DNA of 64,000 nt from JAYYPW01 sp036128855 (GTDB lineage Bacteria > Pseudomonadota > Gammaproteobacteria > Comchoanobacterales > Comchoanobacteraceae), in NCBI GenBank assembly GCA_036128855.1, contig JAYYPW010000003.1, forward strand, positions 1 through 64,000, given 5' to 3'. Positions 17,175 through 26,124 of the stretch are shown piece by piece; the stretch's first letter is position 1; every line of letters begins with the position of its first letter. Both the position numbers and the translations under genes were made by a program. Below the pieces are notes generated by a model that ran no database searches, was not told the DNA's origin, and saw nothing but the letters and a program-made list of their open reading frames with translations.

Positions 17175-17771
17175 ATGAAGTTTGTTCTTGCCACACACAA
17201 TCAATATAAAAAATTAGAGTTTGAAGATCTCGCCAAGACACTGGGGGTACTAATTTTAGACAATCCAGTTCAAGACGAGCCCTTAGAAACAGGTAAGACA
17301 TTTGTTGAAAATGCTTTAATAAAGGCACGGCACACCTCAGGTTTTGTCGATACTTGGGTAATGGCAGAAGATTCAGGACTATGTGTTCCTACTCTAGGCG
17401 GTAAGCCAGGGATATATTCGGCACGGTTTGCAGGATCCAATGCTCAGTCTAAAGATAATATAATTAAGTTACAGGAGCTATTACAAACCAATGACCTAGG
17501 CGAAAAAGTATACGCGTACTACTATGCAATTATAGTTTTACTACAACATCCCAATGACCCCCAGCCAATTATAGAAGAGGGAATTATGCAAGGATATGTT
17601 ACGACAATATCGCAACAAAAGTTCGATGGATTTGGCTATGACCCTATTTTTATTCCCTCAGGAGAAAAGCAGCAACTAAGTCAATTGCCTAAAGAATATA
17701 AGCAAAAACATAGCCATAGGAAACTAGCTTTTCAGAGAGTGGTGGATAAGTTTAAGATGTTAAAAAATTGA
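17175..17771 (+). CDS. rdgB: dITP/XTP pyrophosphatase (non-canonical purine NTPase, RdgB/HAM1)
   Basis: Hydrolyses dITP, ITP and XTP to monophosphates, cleansing the nucleotide pool. From the ATG at 17175 it is 198 residues, the family length, starting MKFVLATHNQYKKLE with the conserved (V/A)TxN...K motif. Other landmarks are FVENALIKARH, AEDSGLCV (metal-binding acidic pair), PGIYSARFAG, GFGYDPIF and HSHRKLAF near the end. An ATG at 17139, preceded by AGGTGG, would add 12 residues and cannot be excluded. The spacing to alsS (66 bases) leaves co-transcription open. Confidence 0.93.
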   Translation: MKFVLATHNQYKKLEFEDLAKTLGVLILDNPVQDEPLETGKTFVENALIKARHTSGFVDTWVMAEDSGLCVPTLGGKPGIYSARFAGSNAQSKDNIIKLQELLQTNDLGEKVYAYYYAIIVLLQHPNDPQPIIEEGIMQGYVTTISQQKFDGFGYDPIFIPSGEKQQLSQLPKEYKQKHSHRKLAFQRVVDKFKMLKN

Positions 17772-17837
17772 ATAATAATTAAGATTTATCACAGAAAGAT
17801 TACTATATCTGTATCATAATAACAATAGAGAATATTC

Positions 17838-19493
17838 GTGAACGGTGCAAAACTATTAGTAAAATGCCTAGAAGAAAATGGGATTAGATATATATATGCA
17901 ATCCCTGGGGAAAAAGTAGACGCAATCTTTGATGCTTTAGTAGATTCAAAAATTAGACTAATCATCTGTAGACATGAGCAAAATGCAGTTTTTATGGCAC
18001 AAGCAGAAGGCAGGTTAAGTGGTAAGCCAGGGGTGGTACTTGTAACATCTGGGCCAGGGGTAAGTAATTTAGTTACCGGTCTTTTAACTGCCACAACAGA
18101 AGGAGATCCTGTGATTGCAATAGGTGGGAATGCAGAGCGAAGATTTTTGCATCATAAATCACACCAGTCCGCACATAATACGGAAATTATGCATTCTGTT
18201 GTAAAATTTAATCAAGAAGTGTTAATGGCAGATGATATTCCTGCAGCTGTATCAAATGCATATAGGCACGCCATGCAGACACCAAGAGGGTCGTCCTTTT
18301 TAAGTATACCTGTGGACGTTAGCCATGAGCTAGCTAAGGACAATACAAGCCCAGTGCGCTATTACCAAGAGACCGAATCCATTAAAGCACATATGCGTAG
18401 TGTTGAGGCAGCAGGAGATATCATACAGCATAGTAAGAAGCCAGTATTATTTCTTGGGCAAGAAGCAAGTAGGGTTGAAAACTATGCATTAATTAATAAA
18501 ATTATCACCGATTTTGGGATACCTGCCATCTCTACTTTGCAAGCAGCAGGATGTGTGAGTCATAAAAATAAGTCTTACTTTATAGGTAGGGTTGGACTAA
18601 CCCGCAATCAACCGGGCGATGTATTGTTACAAGATGCTGATGTTGTCATTACTATCGGATTTGATCCTGTAGAGTATGATCCTGAAGTCTGGAATATAGA
18701 ACACAAGAGAATAATTTATATCAACGTTAGTCCTGTTGATATCCATTCACAATTTCAGCCTGAAGTAGAGGTGCTTGGAAATATTCAACTTAACCTTGAT
18801 GCATTACACCAGTATATGAAGAACCATGCTCCCAATAAACCAGTTATAAGTAAGTATCAAGCGTTGTTTAGCCATGCCCAAAAACTAAATTTTGATACAA
18901 AAGATATAGATGGAATGATTCATCCAATTTGTTTTGTTCACACACTTGCTAAGAATATGACAAAAGATACTATAATCAGCTGTGATATTGGTTCACATGG
19001 TATGTGGATAGACCGATACTTGATGATACACCACCCTCACCATCTTTTAGTAAGTAATGGGCAGCAGACACTTGGAGTGGGATTGCCATGGGCAATATCA
19101 TGTTGCCTTATGTACCCTGATGCAAAGATAATTTCTATATCCGGTGACGGCGGTTTTCTATACAGTGCAACCGAGCTGGAAACTGCTGTACGTTACCAAC
19201 TACCATTTGTACATATTGTGGTGAATAGTAAGAGTTATGATATGGTAAAAACACAGCAATTACTTAAGTATGAGCGACCATCCGGGGTAGATCTAGGAAG
19301 TTACGATATCATTAAGTTTGCAGAGAGTTTTGGTGCACATGGATATCGTGTAACAAGTACAGATGAGTTGGATAAATGTCTTAGTAGAGCACTTGCAGCA
19401 AAGAGTAAGGTGCCAAAACTTATTATGTTTGATGTAAACTATCGAGATAATATTGAGTTATTCAGACACACTATTCGTTCAAAAATGCACTGA
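17838..19493 (+). CDS. alsS: Acetolactate synthase, catabolic type
   Basis: A ThDP enzyme that joins two pyruvates to 2-acetolactate and CO2. The 551 residues follow the AlsS/BudB pattern closely: CRHEQNAVFMAQAEGRL with the ThDP-activating E47, VLVTSGPGVSNLVTGLLTAT, RVGLTRNQPGDVLLQ, ITIGFDPVEYDPEVWN, CDIGSHGMW, SNGQQTLGVGLPWAI and the ThDP/Mg block SISGDGGFLYSATELETA. There is no regulatory subunit gene nearby, as expected for the catabolic, FAD-independent form. The start is GTG at 17838, with a weak GAG upstream. The next gene is the matching decarboxylase, so the pair makes acetoin. Confidence 0.92.
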   Translation: MNGAKLLVKCLEENGIRYIYAIPGEKVDAIFDALVDSKIRLIICRHEQNAVFMAQAEGRLSGKPGVVLVTSGPGVSNLVTGLLTATTEGDPVIAIGGNAERRFLHHKSHQSAHNTEIMHSVVKFNQEVLMADDIPAAVSNAYRHAMQTPRGSSFLSIPVDVSHELAKDNTSPVRYYQETESIKAHMRSVEAAGDIIQHSKKPVLFLGQEASRVENYALINKIITDFGIPAISTLQAAGCVSHKNKSYFIGRVGLTRNQPGDVLLQDADVVITIGFDPVEYDPEVWNIEHKRIIYINVSPVDIHSQFQPEVEVLGNIQLNLDALHQYMKNHAPNKPVISKYQALFSHAQKLNFDTKDIDGMIHPICFVHTLAKNMTKDTIISCDIGSHGMWIDRYLMIHHPHHLLVSNGQQTLGVGLPWAISCCLMYPDAKIISISGDGGFLYSATELETAVRYQLPFVHIVVNSKSYDMVKTQQLLKYERPSGVDLGSYDIIKFAESFGAHGYRVTSTDELDKCLSRALAAKSKVPKLIMFDVNYRDNIELFRHTIRSKMH

Positions 19494-19501
19494 GGAAGAT
19501 T

Positions 19502-20224
19502 ATGAAACATATTATTACACAATACAGCATGGCAGGAGCACTATTATCTGGGTATAACAACAGTAATTCTTATCATATCTCACAGTTAGTAGATCAGCAT
19601 AATTTCGGTTTGGGTACGTTTAATCAACTCGATGGTGAGATGGTAATGATACATGGCAAGGTCTACCGTACGACAAAAAATGGAGAAACACACCGAGTTT
19701 CAGATTCTAGTACACGTATCCCGTTTGCTGTAGCCTGTAACCATTCAATGCAGAAACGTAATATAAAAACGATGACCAATATGGATATGAAAAAATTTGA
19801 AGAATATGTACAACAAGAAGGAGTTCCACCAAACTCAATCGCATCAATATCAATACAAGCGAGATTCAAAGAACTAGAAGGCCGGGCGGTCTGTAAAGTG
19901 AAATCACATGCAAGTCTTCTCACGGCTACGAACGTACAAAGTAACTTCACGGAAAATGATGTGTCTGGTTATCTAGTAGGGTTTTGCTTTCCTGATTTTA
20001 TGCCAACTATCAATGTGCCAGGTTTGCATCTACATTTTATAAGTGACGACAGAACATTAGGAGGTCATGTAACAGGTTTTTATGTAGATAAAGCAGATGT
20101 GATAATACACATAGCAGATCGATTAGAGATTATATTACCCCATGATAAAAGCTGGAAGAACACAAATATACCTATAGATCCTAGTAAAAGCTTAGCTAAA
20201 GCCGAGAGAAAGAGAGCTGCATAA
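19502..20224 (+). CDS. alsD: Alpha-acetolactate decarboxylase
   Basis: Decarboxylates 2-acetolactate to acetoin, completing the pathway begun by the upstream enzyme. The 240 residues show FGLGTFNQLDGEMVM (35-49), IPFAVAC, an internal LVGFCFPDFM, and the zinc-binding VPGLHLHF (H176, H178) followed by DDRTLGGHV (H189). The gene starts eight bases after alsS, with GAGGAAG as ribosome binding site, so the two form an operon. The C-terminus is lysine/arginine rich. The product could help remove pyruvate without acidification. Confidence 0.9.
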   Translation: MKHIITQYSMAGALLSGYNNSNSYHISQLVDQHNFGLGTFNQLDGEMVMIHGKVYRTTKNGETHRVSDSSTRIPFAVACNHSMQKRNIKTMTNMDMKKFEEYVQQEGVPPNSIASISIQARFKELEGRAVCKVKSHASLLTATNVQSNFTENDVSGYLVGFCFPDFMPTINVPGLHLHFISDDRTLGGHVTGFYVDKADVIIHIADRLEIILPHDKSWKNTNIPIDPSKSLAKAERKRAA

Positions 20225-20306
20225 TATTTGCTATAGCTTGCGCGCAGTTAATCATTAGTATGAAGTTTCACTAGTTACTACTATCGAGGAAAGCTGTCTA
20301 TAGGTG

Positions 20307-20750
20307 CTAGTTTGGCGCAGTATCTACATGAGAAAAATCAGATTCTAAGCATTTCACTGCAACAATGACTGTTTTACAAAGATGTGCCTGAGGGAGAGAG
20401 GTCACAGGAGGCTCGTTGTCTAAAATAATGGCAGCAGGAGGATGCGAGTTTTTAGAAGCAAATGATGCGGTGGTTTCTGTATGCACGTCTTTATGTGATG
20501 ATACTCGCCGAAATGCTACAGTCGGTGTATTTATATCTTGACTACACAAGCCTCTGTTTAAATCATGATATTGATGTATAGCTAGGTCGTCTGAATCTGG
20601 ATGACTTAACGTTTGGTTGTCGCTAGAAAAAGCATTATCACGTTGATTATAACGTGATGCAAAATAGCAATATACATATATACAAAAAAACATGATGCCA
20701 CCACCGATAAAAAAACCAAATACAACATGAGTTAAAGTATGATCCACCAT
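20307..20750 (-). CDS. Hypothetical single-span membrane protein
   Basis: 147 residues: one N-terminal membrane helix (VVFGFFIGGGIMFFCIYVYCYF, given here in outline as about residues 9-30), then a long polar region rich in Ser, His, Asp and Thr with no recognisable domain. Predicted topology is N-terminus short and the polar tail on one side. It lies downstream of the LRR gene on the same strand, 74 bases away. I do not recognise a family. Confidence 0.55.
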   Translation of the reverse strand: MVDHTLTHVVFGFFIGGGIMFFCIYVYCYFASRYNQRDNAFSSDNQTLSHPDSDDLAIHQYHDLNRGLCSQDINTPTVAFRRVSSHKDVHTETTASFASKNSHPPAAIILDNEPPVTSLPQAHLCKTVIVAVKCLESDFSHVDTAPN

Positions 20751-20824
20751 AAGAAAATCTTGTTATTAAAGAGCTCCCAGCTGTAAAACAAAAAGTAATT
20801 CAAAAACTGAATACACTTATATTA

Positions 20825-22423
20825 TTAGTGAGGCTGTATATGATCAATAAGGTCATTGACTGTGGCACACTTTTGTAAAAATTTACAGGTTGATAGAGCG
20901 GAAGTATTTTGATCACGGTCTGACTTATCAAGGCAAAGTGCGATGTAAAGTTGCTTGGCATCATTGGCTGTAAAAAATCCAAGACCGCGATAAGCGTCGA
21001 GTATAACATGTGCAGGTTGTTTCCATTGATTCACGGGGATGGAGTTTGAAGAAAGTAATTTAGTATATAAGTGAGGTAGATTACTAATACGCTGTGAAAA
21101 AACTTTCTCTACAGGCACGCCATGGTGGTAAATCTGCATTAGATCACTGATTTGTTCAGTAGTTAAACTAGTATTTTTAAGACCAATACTAGTCATAAAA
21201 CCAGTGTATGACATGAGAGAGAACAACGATTGTTTTTCAAGGTTCCATACGGAAGTAATAGGTTGAGAAAGAGGGTTTTCTGTAGGGAGCGTAGAAAAAA
21301 ATCCCGAATAGTTTTGAATAGATTTGTAGGTATTATTACCAATGATGAGTTTTTTTAGATTTGGTAAATGTGAAAAATAAGCTAATTGGAAATTATAGAA
21401 CGAGTCAGATAAAATCACATTCACAAGTGAAGTATTTTTAGAAAAAGCCTCTGGATGGAAAGCGGTCTTGGGTGTAGAGATCACGAAGTCGCGTAATTCC
21501 TTACAGCCTAAAAATGCAAATGAAGAAATAGAAATTCTAGAATCACTAGAAAGCGTTAGTTTTTCAAGAGTAACACTATGGCAAAAAGTATGCGTTTCGA
21601 TAATGAGATCACCTTTAGCATAAATACTAAGGTCCGTAAGTCGGTTCGTGTAAGCGAAAGCATAGCTTGAAATTACCAAGCCAGACTGGGGATAGAAAAG
21701 CAAATTTTTGGGTAGCTGCGCACCATAAAAAGCATAAGTACTTATCTTTTGTACACGGGATGAAATATAGAGATGATCTAATATATCTGCCCGCTCAAGC
21801 ATGCCTGCAGGAATAGTGCTACATGGCGATAATATAAAGTTATGTACACAGCAGCCACTATACAAGAAGTGGTTGTCTTCACCCTCTTTATGAAAAATAG
21901 TATTTTCTCGAAAATGGTTCTTCACCAAATCTGGAAAATATATACCTGATAGATGCCTAAATAACTGTCTATAAATAGGCTTTCTCAGTAGAGTCTGTAT
22001 AGAGTGAACATGAATTTCTCGGTAAAGCGATATAGCAAAGATCATGTGTATCATGAGGGAGGTAAGTTGATAGTAGGTAAGAAGAGTTTGGTGGTAATTA
22101 GATATATCTGCAAAAAAGTCATTGTCATATATAGGAAAGGTGGCATCTATAAATGAACTATACGCACACCAAAATGTAAAATATAGGTAAGTATTATGCA
22201 CACGAATCTGTATAGGTGCGTCTAAATACTTATCACTGATCTGCCTTCTATACTGGTGACAAAGTAATGTACAGAGACCAAGAAGATGACAGACTGTCAT
22301 CAAATGACTAGTTAAATTACGCACCGTAATAGATTCTACAATTTGTAAAGTTTGTGTAGTGTAGGAAAGATTATTCACAACCAGTACTGCCTGTTGGTAA
22401 GATAAAGCCGAATATAATGACAC
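20825..22423 (-). CDS. BspA-type leucine-rich repeat protein with hydrophobic N-terminal region
   Basis: 532 residues from a GTG at 22423. The N-terminal 150 residues have several hydrophobic stretches. From about residue 200 there are four or more repeats of the BspA/TpLRR kind, built around I-x-x-x-A-F and L-x-x-L-x-(I/L): for example KISTYAFYGAQLPKNLLFY, ISSYAFAYTNRLTDLSIY and ISISSFAFLGCKELRDFVI. The C-terminal part is unrecognised. In-frame sequence upstream of the GTG, back to a stop at 22508-22510, encodes a strongly hydrophobic leader but contains no ATG, GTG or TTG. Such proteins often act at surfaces or in host cells. Confidence 0.7.
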   Translation of the reverse strand: MSLYSALSYQQAVLVVNNLSYTTQTLQIVESITVRNLTSHLMTVCHLLGLCTLLCHQYRRQISDKYLDAPIQIRVHNTYLYFTFWCAYSSFIDATFPIYDNDFFADISNYHQTLLTYYQLTSLMIHMIFAISLYREIHVHSIQTLLRKPIYRQLFRHLSGIYFPDLVKNHFRENTIFHKEGEDNHFLYSGCCVHNFILSPCSTIPAGMLERADILDHLYISSRVQKISTYAFYGAQLPKNLLFYPQSGLVISSYAFAYTNRLTDLSIYAKGDLIIETHTFCHSVTLEKLTLSSDSRISISSFAFLGCKELRDFVISTPKTAFHPEAFSKNTSLVNVILSDSFYNFQLAYFSHLPNLKKLIIGNNTYKSIQNYSGFFSTLPTENPLSQPITSVWNLEKQSLFSLMSYTGFMTSIGLKNTSLTTEQISDLMQIYHHGVPVEKVFSQRISNLPHLYTKLLSSNSIPVNQWKQPAHVILDAYRGLGFFTANDAKQLYIALCLDKSDRDQNTSALSTCKFLQKCATVNDLIDHIQPH

Positions 22424-22589
22424 AAAAGCAATGATACTAGCACAGCAACATAAGTGAGTAAAACAAAAAATGGGTAAAGTTTGAATACAAACGGTAATGA
22501 AAGGCTTTTATCGTAATGAGTCTGTAAATAAAAGGGGGATAAAGTAAATGAGGGGTGATAGGAGCTGAGAAGTTTAGTCGTTATAGGGT

Positions 22590-23066
22590 CTAATTATTTG
22601 ATTCGGTTATTCTTTTTGCTAGAAAAAATACATCATGGCCTTGGACATTAGAGGAGTAATGACATACTGATTCATCTTCTGAGTCAATATTTTCTGCTAA
22701 TCGGGCATTGCCCAGCGCCTCTATGATATACAGGCCACTATTTTCCAGTAGTGGTTTCCAGGTGAACTTCGCTTTATCAATATTGGAATTATAGAAAAAT
22801 GGTCGGCCACTGAGACCATATGTCTGTACAAATGGGCTTTTAGCAGGAAAGCGCGCTTGCGCATACCATTGAGCAGGTGCAGCATCATTGTGTGTGTACA
22901 CATCACACCATGCATCACCACATTTTAGGGAGGGTTGTATTGGAAAAAGCCAACTTGCTATTTGGGGGCAGGTATCAGACTTATGTGGTCCTAACTTGGC
23001 TGTAGCGTAAGAATATATGAGGATGAGTATAAGAGAAGACAAAAAAATATTGTTGGATTTAGTCAT
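22590..23066 (-). CDS. Hypothetical secreted protein
   Basis: From the ATG at 23066 the protein is 158 residues with a clear signal peptide (NIFLSSLILILIYSYATA). The mature part has several cysteines (for example DTCPQIASW, LKCGDAWCDVYTH and SVCHYSS), suggesting disulfides in the periplasm or outside. A TTG at 23120 would add 18 residues in front of the signal peptide and is less likely. No family is recognised. Confidence 0.6.
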   Translation of the reverse strand: MTKSNNIFLSSLILILIYSYATAKLGPHKSDTCPQIASWLFPIQPSLKCGDAWCDVYTHNDAAPAQWYAQARFPAKSPFVQTYGLSGRPFFYNSNIDKAKFTWKPLLENSGLYIIEALGNARLAENIDSEDESVCHYSSNVQGHDVFFLAKRITESNN

Positions 23067-23285
23067 ATTTGAGATAAGTGTATTTTTTCTTATGATTGCA
23101 TCATGTTTCTTAGCTGTCAAGAAGTTATAGACATCAGAAAATTATAGGACATTGCCAACTAAGTTTAAAATAAATTTTGTTATCGAGATAAGTAAGACAG
23201 ACCAGATAGAAAAGTATTTTCGGTATAAATCTTGACTGTTATTTTTTCTACCTCTAAGTTAGTGGTAAGTAAGTAGGTTAGTTTT

Positions 23286-24017
23286 ATGGCAAAGACTCCA
23301 AAAAGTATCGCGATTTTCGGTGGATCAGGTACATTTGCACAAGCTGTTAGTAAACGGTATCTTGATGTTTTTCCCGGAGCTACCCAAGATGTTTTTTCTC
23401 GTAAAAGTTTTTATAGTAATGCCTATACACCAGTGACGCATCATCATTTGGATAACTATGATGAGGCAAATATCAAACAAGCATGTGCTAATATAAAACC
23501 CCAAAGATGTTTTGATATAGTATTAGTTGCAACTGGCTTATTACATGAATCTGGTATACAGCCAGAAAAATCTTACAACGACATTACACATGACGCACTG
23601 CTTAAACTCTATGAAGTGAACACAATAGTCCCTGCATTAATTGCAAAGCATACTTTACCCTTACTCAATCAGTCTCACCAAAGTATTTTTGTGGCATTAT
23701 CAGCGAGAGTAGGCAGTATTAGCGACAACCGTTTAGGCGGGTGGTATGCCTATCGAAGCTCAAAAGCAGCACTAAATATGTTGATAAAGACTATGGCATT
23801 GGAAGCAAAAAGACGGCATCCACAGGCTATAATTTGTGGATACCATCCAGGTACAGTGGACTCTCCACTATCTAGGCCATTCCAAAGACGCATTGCTCAA
23901 CAGCAAATATTTTCTCCAGAATACGCTGCTATGCGTTTTCTTGAAGTCGTGCATACATTAAAAGAGAGCGATTCTGGAAAATGTTTGGCATGGGATAGGA
24001 AAGAAATAGCTCCATAG
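23286..24017 (+). CDS. Short-chain dehydrogenase/reductase family oxidoreductase
   Basis: 243 residues with a Rossmann fold: IAIFGGSGTFAQAV (8-21) is the dinucleotide-binding glycine loop, and the catalytic set is S139 (ALSARVGS), Y156 and K160 (WYAYRSSKAAL). The sequence resembles the C-factor-like SDRs of proteobacteria. The substrate cannot be told from sequence. It begins MAKTPKSIAIFGG at an ATG. It is flanked by genes on the opposite strand. Confidence 0.8.
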   Translation: MAKTPKSIAIFGGSGTFAQAVSKRYLDVFPGATQDVFSRKSFYSNAYTPVTHHHLDNYDEANIKQACANIKPQRCFDIVLVATGLLHESGIQPEKSYNDITHDALLKLYEVNTIVPALIAKHTLPLLNQSHQSIFVALSARVGSISDNRLGGWYAYRSSKAALNMLIKTMALEAKRRHPQAIICGYHPGTVDSPLSRPFQRRIAQQQIFSPEYAAMRFLEVVHTLKESDSGKCLAWDRKEIAP

Positions 24018-24130
24018 ATTGAGCAGTGCTTGAGTGAATTGAGTAAATAAATGAATCTTCAGTCTTCATTATAGAGAAATTCTATCCTATAACTCGCAAT
24101 CTACTTGCTTTAGATGCCTACATAAGCCTA

Positions 24131-25429
24131 TTAACTAGGCTGATGCGAGGATTGGTGGTTGTCAGATAGATTAAAAATAGTAGTTTGACTCAAATTATTT
24201 GCAGTTGAACTACTTTCAAGAGATTCAGACGCCCCTTTAGGGTTCATTTCATCCGCAGTTTCATGATATCTACCCTTAGAATCAGGGGTGTAAAAGTTAG
24301 TTTGTCTTAGATATATCTCCGTTGCCGAAGTTTTTCCATTAACTCTTGAATAAAAAGCGGCTATTTGAAGTGCATCTCTTCCACATGCATCTACAGCAAG
24401 TTTATCTTCACCAATTATAGTAATAAGCCATTTAGCTATATCAAGCTGTTCTCCAAAGACAGCCATATGAAATACATTCATACCTTTCCAGGACTCTCGA
24501 GCGAATCGATTTACATGCATTTGCTGCCATAGGTGTTGTGTAATTGAATCATGGCCAAGATATACAGCCCAGTGTAATGGCGTCCTTTCATTATAGCAAG
24601 TACAGTTCAAATCAATACCTGGTACTTGTGTGAGATACTTAACGATAGAGTCATGCCCTTGTCTAGTGGCTGCAAGCAAAGCTGAAATTTTGTCATTATA
24701 ATCATCATTACACTTGTGTTTATGATTGACATCAATACCAGCTTCACACAGTTTTTCAACTATAGGTAGTGCACCAACACATGCAGCAGTCACAAGGGGG
24801 GTAGTCGCCTTAGCTGCATCTGCGCCATTTTCGAGAAGATACTCAATCATAGATAAGTGTCCTGCTATGATAGTTGTATCGGATACTACCCCTCCAGGTA
24901 AACTAATATTACCAGCCATACACCAGTCAAGTATATAGCTGCCATCGTCAAGTTGGTCTTGAGCATTGCAGCCATGCGCTATCAAGAGCTTAATGATATC
25001 AAGATTTTCCCTTGTGCAGAATAAAGTTACTGCTGCTTGTAATGGTGTGTAACCATAAAAGCCTCTCGTTTTTATGAGGTCGGGATAGTTGGTTAAGAGG
25101 TAGTCAAGGATACTTATTCTTTGTAGGTAGATGGCCATAAAAAGTGCATTGAGTTGATATGGACCTTCATGTGCGTCAAGATCCAACTTCGCTTCGTTGG
25201 TACATAGAAAGCGTACTGTTTCATCACAGTTATGCCTAATAGCTGTGTGTAAAGCTGTGCTGTCTCCACGTAGAGACTCTTCATCAAGCATATCAATATC
25301 CGCAACTTCATTTGTCGATAGCAGATGAGTCAAGACTTCAGTATGGCCGTATTCAGCTGCTTTAAACCAGGCTTTTGGCATAGGGTTTTGATCAATAAAT
25401 GAGGATATTTCTGAGGTTGTCATTACCAT
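24131..25429 (-). CDS. Ankyrin-repeat protein
   Basis: 432 residues with about eight or nine ankyrin repeats between residues 19 and 365; typical copies read STALHTAIRHNCDETVRFL, YTPLQAAVTL...IIKLLIAHG, and RTPLHWAVYLGHDSITQHL. The tail is polar, Ser/Asn/Gln rich and probably disordered. No signal peptide or enzymatic domain is visible. Ankyrin proteins in intracellular bacteria are often translocated effectors, but no secretion signal can be proven. The ATG at 25429 is supported by AAGGAG seven bases upstream. Confidence 0.88.
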   Translation of the reverse strand: MVMTTSEISSFIDQNPMPKAWFKAAEYGHTEVLTHLLSTNEVADIDMLDEESLRGDSTALHTAIRHNCDETVRFLCTNEAKLDLDAHEGPYQLNALFMAIYLQRISILDYLLTNYPDLIKTRGFYGYTPLQAAVTLFCTRENLDIIKLLIAHGCNAQDQLDDGSYILDWCMAGNISLPGGVVSDTTIIAGHLSMIEYLLENGADAAKATTPLVTAACVGALPIVEKLCEAGIDVNHKHKCNDDYNDKISALLAATRQGHDSIVKYLTQVPGIDLNCTCYNERTPLHWAVYLGHDSITQHLWQQMHVNRFARESWKGMNVFHMAVFGEQLDIAKWLITIIGEDKLAVDACGRDALQIAAFYSRVNGKTSATEIYLRQTNFYTPDSKGRYHETADEMNPKGASESLESSSTANNLSQTTIFNLSDNHQSSHQPS

Positions 25430-26124
25430 GTGGTATCTCCTTAGTGGATAGCTTATAAAGCAGGATGTATGTAAAAAGTTAAAAACGCTCTATAAATACT
25501 ATGGTATTTCAAAAAATATGTCAAAATTAATGAATGTATGTTATAAATATTTAATTAGGGTTCTGATAAAATATAAATTTTATAATTAAGTATCTGCAAT
25601 TATATCAGATACCGTTGTTTTAAAAACCGCCACTAGATTATATCAAGCCTTTATATTCAAATAACATTATAAGCACATATCTAAAGAGATAATTCTAGAT
25701 CAATAAAGTGAGACTCTTACTGATGTATTAAAAGCGCAAGTACCATACAAAGGAAGAACTTTAATGGTCGTACAGACTTGATGATAGTAAGCGAAAATAG
25801 AAGATTTCTTAAAAGATTCCCTAGATAGAGAGGTTTTTCTCAGTGTATGGAAAAATAGGTTTAATAATCGCGCATTTTCTTCTATGCTTGGTTTATTTGA
25901 AAGTGATAACGATAATCAATATCCAAAAAAATAGTTGTTTACCCTTTGTGAAATAGTCAGAAAATATGAAGATACTCTGTAATTATTAAGGGTTGGATTA
26001 AAAAACAAGTTCACCGCATAGATTTGATTTTCTATACTATTTGAATTATTTTAATAAAAGATAACACTGCATTTTATTAAAAATGAAAGATATCTAGCAT
26101 AATTTATAATATAGAGTTTTTATA
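25430..26124. other. Gene-poor, very AT-rich spacer (about 0.7 kb)
   Basis: No intact gene is visible between the ankyrin gene and the photolyase gene. The part nearest 25430 holds the ankyrin ribosome binding site and presumably its promoter. The middle (25704-25934) contains two short coding-like stretches described separately as a possible gene remnant. No tRNA, insertion sequence or clear terminator was seen. Confidence 0.6.
25704..25934 (+). pseudogene. Possible decayed gene fragment
   Basis: One forward frame reads ETLTDVLKAQVPYKGRTLMV (25710 onward), then hits TGA TGA TAG TAA in a row at 25779-25790, then continues in the same frame with IEDFLKDSLDREVFLSVW and ends in NQYPKK at a TAG (25932-25934). 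The amino-acid composition looks protein-like rather than random AT-rich translation. There is no start codon with a ribosome binding site. It could be the remnant of an effector-like gene, or chance. Confidence 0.25.

Noticed and set aside
17784..17815. ACAGA...TCTGT inverted repeat upstream of alsS as an AlsR-type site
   Set aside because: Five-base arms are common by chance in AT-rich DNA, and no regulator gene is nearby.
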